Source: Podospora bellae-mahoneyi
Lineage: Eukaryota; Ascomycota; Sordariomycetes; Sordariales; Podosporaceae
NCBI RefSeq assembly: GCF_035222275.1
Contig: NC_085886.1
Location: 992,001 to 1,056,000, forward strand
Length of the DNA: 64,000 nucleotides
Direction: 5' to 3'
Within the stretch, counting starts at the first letter, position 1. The number at the start of each line of letters is the position of its first letter. Under the pieces are notes generated by a model, which was not told the origin of the DNA, did no database searches, and saw only the letters and a program-made list of their open reading frames with translations. Position numbers and translations under genes: made by a program. Positions 60,201 to 64,000 of the stretch are shown here, piece after piece.

Positions 60201-63200
60201 CTGCTGTCAAGTTTCGAAATGTTCTTCTCCCGCCCGCCCGCCGCCGCCGCCGCCGAGTGGTGGAGTGCTCCGCTCTTCTTTTCGAACCCCGGGTGATCCC
60301 AGCTTCTTGTCATCCGTGCCAACCCTCCCACCCTGCTCCGTGTGTATACCCCCGGCTGCCCAGAAGCGGACGTACCTACCGGGTGCAAAATGCTACGCTT
60401 TGAACATCGTCAACCAAAATTTTGCGCACGGTGTTCAGGTACGCGCGCCCGAATGCTCCTTCATCCAGGTGAGCACACTGCTGCGGGTTCCCGAGGGGTC
60501 GGAATAGGGCTCGCGCGGCGGACGGGTGGACGGACGCGTTCAGAAGGTGTTCCTTTTTCAGCGGGGAAGGCCAGCCAAGAAAGGGGGAAAAGGCAGAAGA
60601 GAAAAGAAGAAGAAGCTGAACTTGAACCAAGGCCGTCTCATCACGGGGGTCATATGGCACGAGGAGTAATGTGGTCACGTCTCCGATGCCGAATGCGAAC
60701 AAGCTGTTGGCAGCAACAGCAGATCGGGTTGATGGATACGGAGTATGACCACCACCGCGCGCCCGACCTAACCGGCGAAAAGAAACAAACAAGGAAGCCC
60801 GGTGAAAGATCTACCGTTGTAGTAGGTTGCTGGCCATCGCGAGAAAAGAAAGATGCCTCCTGAATCGTGAATGTCGCAGCCCTGTGAGACGAGTGCAACC
60901 TCTCCTCAACTGCCGTTTCTTCCGTTTTCGTCTTTGATCATGACACCCAGCCTCCTCGACTTGGCGATAGCTAGCAAAAAGGCTATCAGCCGACCCGTAG
61001 CTGAACTCCTCGCCAGTTGCTGTACCGAGATCGGGAATGTGATTTCCCAGCTTTGCCTTGCTTTCCCAATCTATCTCAAACCCGGCGAGAAACAACCTCA
61101 ACCCAGGCAGGGCGTCAAAGACAATAGCTTTCTGTCTCTTGAAACCCAGGCGTCAAGACATCATTGATCTCTAGTGTAAGCTTCCCCCCTCCCTTCTGCT
61201 CAACAACAATCCTTTGTCTTTCATTTCTCTTCCTCTTCCCACTCATGATGTGGTGACCATTGTACGAAACCCACAAGCCAGTCCAGACCAGAAAGACCTT
61301 CCAGAAGAACCTCTGACAATCTCTTGGCCCTGTTTCATCTTTATTCCCCCCCTGCCAACCCCTGACAAAAAGAGCGACCCACCAGCAGTCAACGGCGCTT
61401 GTTTCGAACAAGGTGCATCCACGCGAGGGGGGGGAAGTCCACAACAAAAAACCACCACCAGACTGAATTGGGGAAGAATCCATTGTCTTTGAAGAAGACG
61501 AAGAAGACGAAGAAGACGAAGAAGACGAAGAAGACGGAGAAGACGAAGAAGACGAAGAAGACGAAGAAGACGAAGAAGACGAAGAAGACGAAGAAGACGA
61601 AGAAGAAGAAGAAGAAGAAGAAGAACAAGAAAAGGTCCGAGCAACAACATCCATCTCCACGCATCACCAGTTCAGCATGTTGGAAGTGTTGATGATGAGA
61701 AGGTTACAATGTGATATGATGCGATACGCCGTTCCTGCGTAAGGTCACATTCAGCACCCACCCCCAGGCCTACAGATCCCCCGTACCAATGCGTTTAATG
61801 TTGCCTTTTTGTCTTTTCTCGCTGGTTCTCAGTACAACCCCTCCATCGAAAACCAAGCGGTCAAGTCAACCTGCTCTGCCGAGGGCGACATTGACAATGA
61901 CGACGAAGACAACCTGCATCCAGGAACACCAATCACACCCGCAGCTCCTCAACAGCCGCTGGATTTGAATGTCAATGTTTCAGCAAGAAAACTCGTGCAA
62001 CCTCAACCCCCCTTTTCTTGCTTTTGTGTTTCAGATCCCTCGCTTTCTCTCTCTTTGAGAAAATCCTCATATTCGGATGAACTGTGGTTGTTTTCTGGCG
62101 GGATGTTTCGACACTGAGGTTTTGGACTCAACCCCGCCGACAAACATTACTGTTTTCCCCACACAACGCCCAAAAGACTCAGAGTTTGAAAGCCTTGTGT
62201 GTTTGTTGATAAGATAACCCCCCAAAGCTGAATGGGGAAAAGCATGGTGTATGCTGGGCCGTTCGCTCGCCTATTGTTAGCAACAACGGGTGGGAGCTGG
62301 TGGCCGCTCTGCAAGACCGCCTACACATTTCTCACTCTTCCATAATCACCCCCATCTCTCATCAGGCGCTGGATGGAGAAAACAGTCATCTCGTGGCTTT
62401 GCAAAGAGACAAGTTCCCAGGCTCGACTGGTATGTAGGTACGCATGAGTGCACATAAGATCTCCTCCTGCATGGGGGAAAAAAAGGGGGGTGGGGGGGGG
62501 GGGGAGGAAGATCCATCCCACCATGGCTGTCCTGTACCTGCATAACGCTCGGGAGGAGGCGGGAGGGCGCGGAAATCAGGAGTTGAGAGGTGGTGCACTT
62601 TTCACCAGTGTTCTTACCGCCCAGCCAGTGCAGTACTAGCCAAACCCGATGATGTCGTCTTGCTGTACGACCTGTGTCCATCACAGCGGGAAAAGGCAAC
62701 CCCCCCACCTACCCAACCAAGTCCAGGTTTTTTTGTGAGAAACTGAACGGCGGGATCTGAACAACTTTGATAGGTAGTTAGAAAAGGAAGCTGTGTTATG
62801 GGCACACACTCTCGGTCTGCGGCCAGTTCTCTCGACCTTGCCCTATTCTTGGCCACAAGGAACGAATCGACCAAGAAGGTCACAGCCCAACAGGCCAGGC
62901 ACAGCGGCACCGCCCACGCCAACGGGAAGACGGCCCAAAGGACGAAAGTTGTTGAACAACACAACCGGAGAATTTCCAACCACTAGAGGGAGCTCCCGCT
63001 ATTCTGAGGGGGCCAATCACAAGCCTGAAGAGCTAGACAGCTCTAGGTCGATCAGCATCAGCGCGGGGAAAAAAAAAAGACCCAAGCGCGGGCCCCTCTC
63101 CTCCAACCGCTCAACACCTGGCTAATCAGCGGTTTTTGTCGCCAGCTGGCTGGCTGGCTGGCTAGATGACGAATGCTCTGCAGTGTAGGTAGGCATGACC

Positions 63201-64000
63201 GTTGTTTATGCTTGAATCTTGTGGTGTGGTCCATTGGGTCCTCGCTGGCAATTGCTAGGCTAGCACCGGCAAGGTATTCCGTAGCGGAAGCTCAGGCTGT
63301 TTTTCTCCTTTTCTTTCCACTTTTGTGGAAAGGAGAGAGTTCTGAAACACACACAAGAGATGCGCGAAGCTACCCGTTTTTCGGGGATTCCCCATCCCAT
63401 GGTCTTTACACACCCAGCCCTAACCCCGCATATAGAGGTGTGTACTCCGTAGGGATCGCATCACACCACCACCAACTCTCAGGCACCAAAAAGAGAAGTT
63501 GTTCTTTGTGTAGGACAGAGAAAGAGAATACTGAAAGCCTTCTCATGCCCGTTGAGCCTTGCCCGCTCGGCAGGTTTGTCCGCCGCCTACGGACGGAAGT
63601 ATCAAGCCTCTGTTACACTTGTGGCCAGAAAAGATACGAGCTTGTTTCTGTCTGTCTGTTTACTTGGTGAGAAAGACGCCGCCCCAGGCAAGAGGAACTG
63701 AACGGGGGGGCAGATAGTTGATTGGCGGGCTTTGCGGACATAATCCATGGTTCTCAGAAACCTATGCGCCACCGTGGCGGCTACGCAACTTCCACAGAGC
63801 AAGCAGGGTGCTGGCTCGACAAAGGGCTGCAAACACTTTCCAGTTGCTTGGATGAGCCGGTGTTAGATCCCCGACGGTTGTTGAATAATCTGTTATGCTT
63901 GCCTTGTTGTGATTGCTGACTGGTGGTTCGTCCTTGTCCTCGAATGCCGTTATGGATCTCAACACCAGGGAGGCAAACTGCGTGCTTGATATGGCAACCG
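57231..64000. other. Gene-free region, 6.8 kb, to the right edge
   Basis: No gene could be supported. The longest plus frame (59562-60296, 244 codons) is Arg/Pro/Ser-rich without recognisable domains. A short minus frame at 58634-58903 has a mixed, protein-like composition but no family match. The stretch 58,000-59,400 appears more AT-rich than its surroundings. A 9-bp minisatellite lies at 61491-61598, a G12 run near 62501 and a CTGG repeat near 63143-63159. The first few hundred bases are the transcription factor promoter and leader. Confidence 0.5.
61491..61623. repeat. 9-bp tandem repeat (GAAGAAGAC)12 plus GAA run
   Basis: Twelve copies of a 9-bp unit with one substituted copy (61491-61598), passing into a pure GAA/AAG run to about 61623. 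It gives long repetitive frames (KKT in one direction; Ser, Leu or Phe/Val runs in the other), which explains the open frames here. It is not evidence of a gene. Confidence 0.92.

Noticed and set aside
59562-60296. 244-codon plus frame in the right-hand gene-free region
   Set aside because: Arg/Pro/Ser-rich composition, no domain, overlaps another open frame and ends in a CCG repeat; not enough support for a gene.
60254-60296. Second A-box/B-box-like pair near TTCGAACCCC
   Set aside because: The two motifs are only about 25-30 bp apart, too close for a tRNA, and no cloverleaf forms.
61115-61692. Ser-rich, Leu-rich, Phe/Val and Lys/Thr-rich open frames
   Set aside because: All are different readings of the 9-bp GAAGAAGAC repeat and the GAA run.
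63418-63428. CCCTAACCCC resembling a telomerase RNA template
   Set aside because: A 9-10 nt match is expected about once by chance in a window of this size, and no flanking pseudoknot or other telomerase RNA elements were recognised.

Overview
The window looks like a chromosome segment of a filamentous ascomycete, most likely a Sordariomycete and probably Sordariales. The gene families point that way: a Bud4 septation scaffold, a filamentous-fungal PEX26, an Ecl1-type lifespan factor, an alternative NADH dehydrogenase and a Zn2Cys6 regulator with a middle homology region. The introns agree: almost all are 47-70 nt, with GT[A/G]NG donors, CTAAC/CTGAC-like branch sites and a short 3' end in YAG. 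Intergenic DNA is rich in homopolymers and microsatellites. No bacterial features, rRNA, intact tRNA, CRISPR array or intact transposon were seen.

Fifteen protein genes were modelled to a complete start-to-stop frame, with splice sites placed by phase and family homology. Left to right: PRCC-like (+, 955-2127); a conserved fungal protein (+, 3435-5361); a 2530-aa USP-type deubiquitinase (-, 6612-14318); POP3, an RNase P/MRP subunit (+, 16202-16983); a disordered protein of unknown function (+, 17229-18431); a type II NADH:ubiquinone oxidoreductase (-, 18805-20483); BUD4 (+, 23170-27667); an ECL1-like cysteine-motif protein (-, 32238-33268); the phospholipid flippase DRS2 (-, 40500-44673); CRIPT (+, 45557-45967); an epoxide hydrolase (-, 46213-47265); pinin (-, 48614-49723); RDS3/PHF5A (+, 50319-50756); PEX26 (-, 51291-52856); and a Zn2Cys6 transcription factor (-, 54947-57230). 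A sixteenth gene may run off the left edge on the minus strand.

The genes are mostly housekeeping: RNA processing (PRCC, POP3, pinin, RDS3, perhaps CRIPT), ubiquitin, membrane lipid asymmetry, septation, peroxisome import and respiration. They are not a metabolic cluster. Several pairs are divergent and probably share promoter regions: USP/POP3, NADH dehydrogenase/BUD4, DRS2/CRIPT and pinin/RDS3. The pinin/RDS3 pair is notable because two spliceosome-associated proteins start about 595 bp apart.

Three long stretches hold no supportable gene: 27.7-32.2 kb and 33.3-40.5 kb on either side of ECL1, and 57.2-64.0 kb beyond the transcription factor. They contain microsatellites, long T tracts, a cluster of CACCGT motifs, a near-perfect hairpin and a perfect 19-bp palindrome. 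These are the parts not explained by the gene models. I found no clear evidence of a new multi-gene system; the most promising unexplained signals are in those regions.
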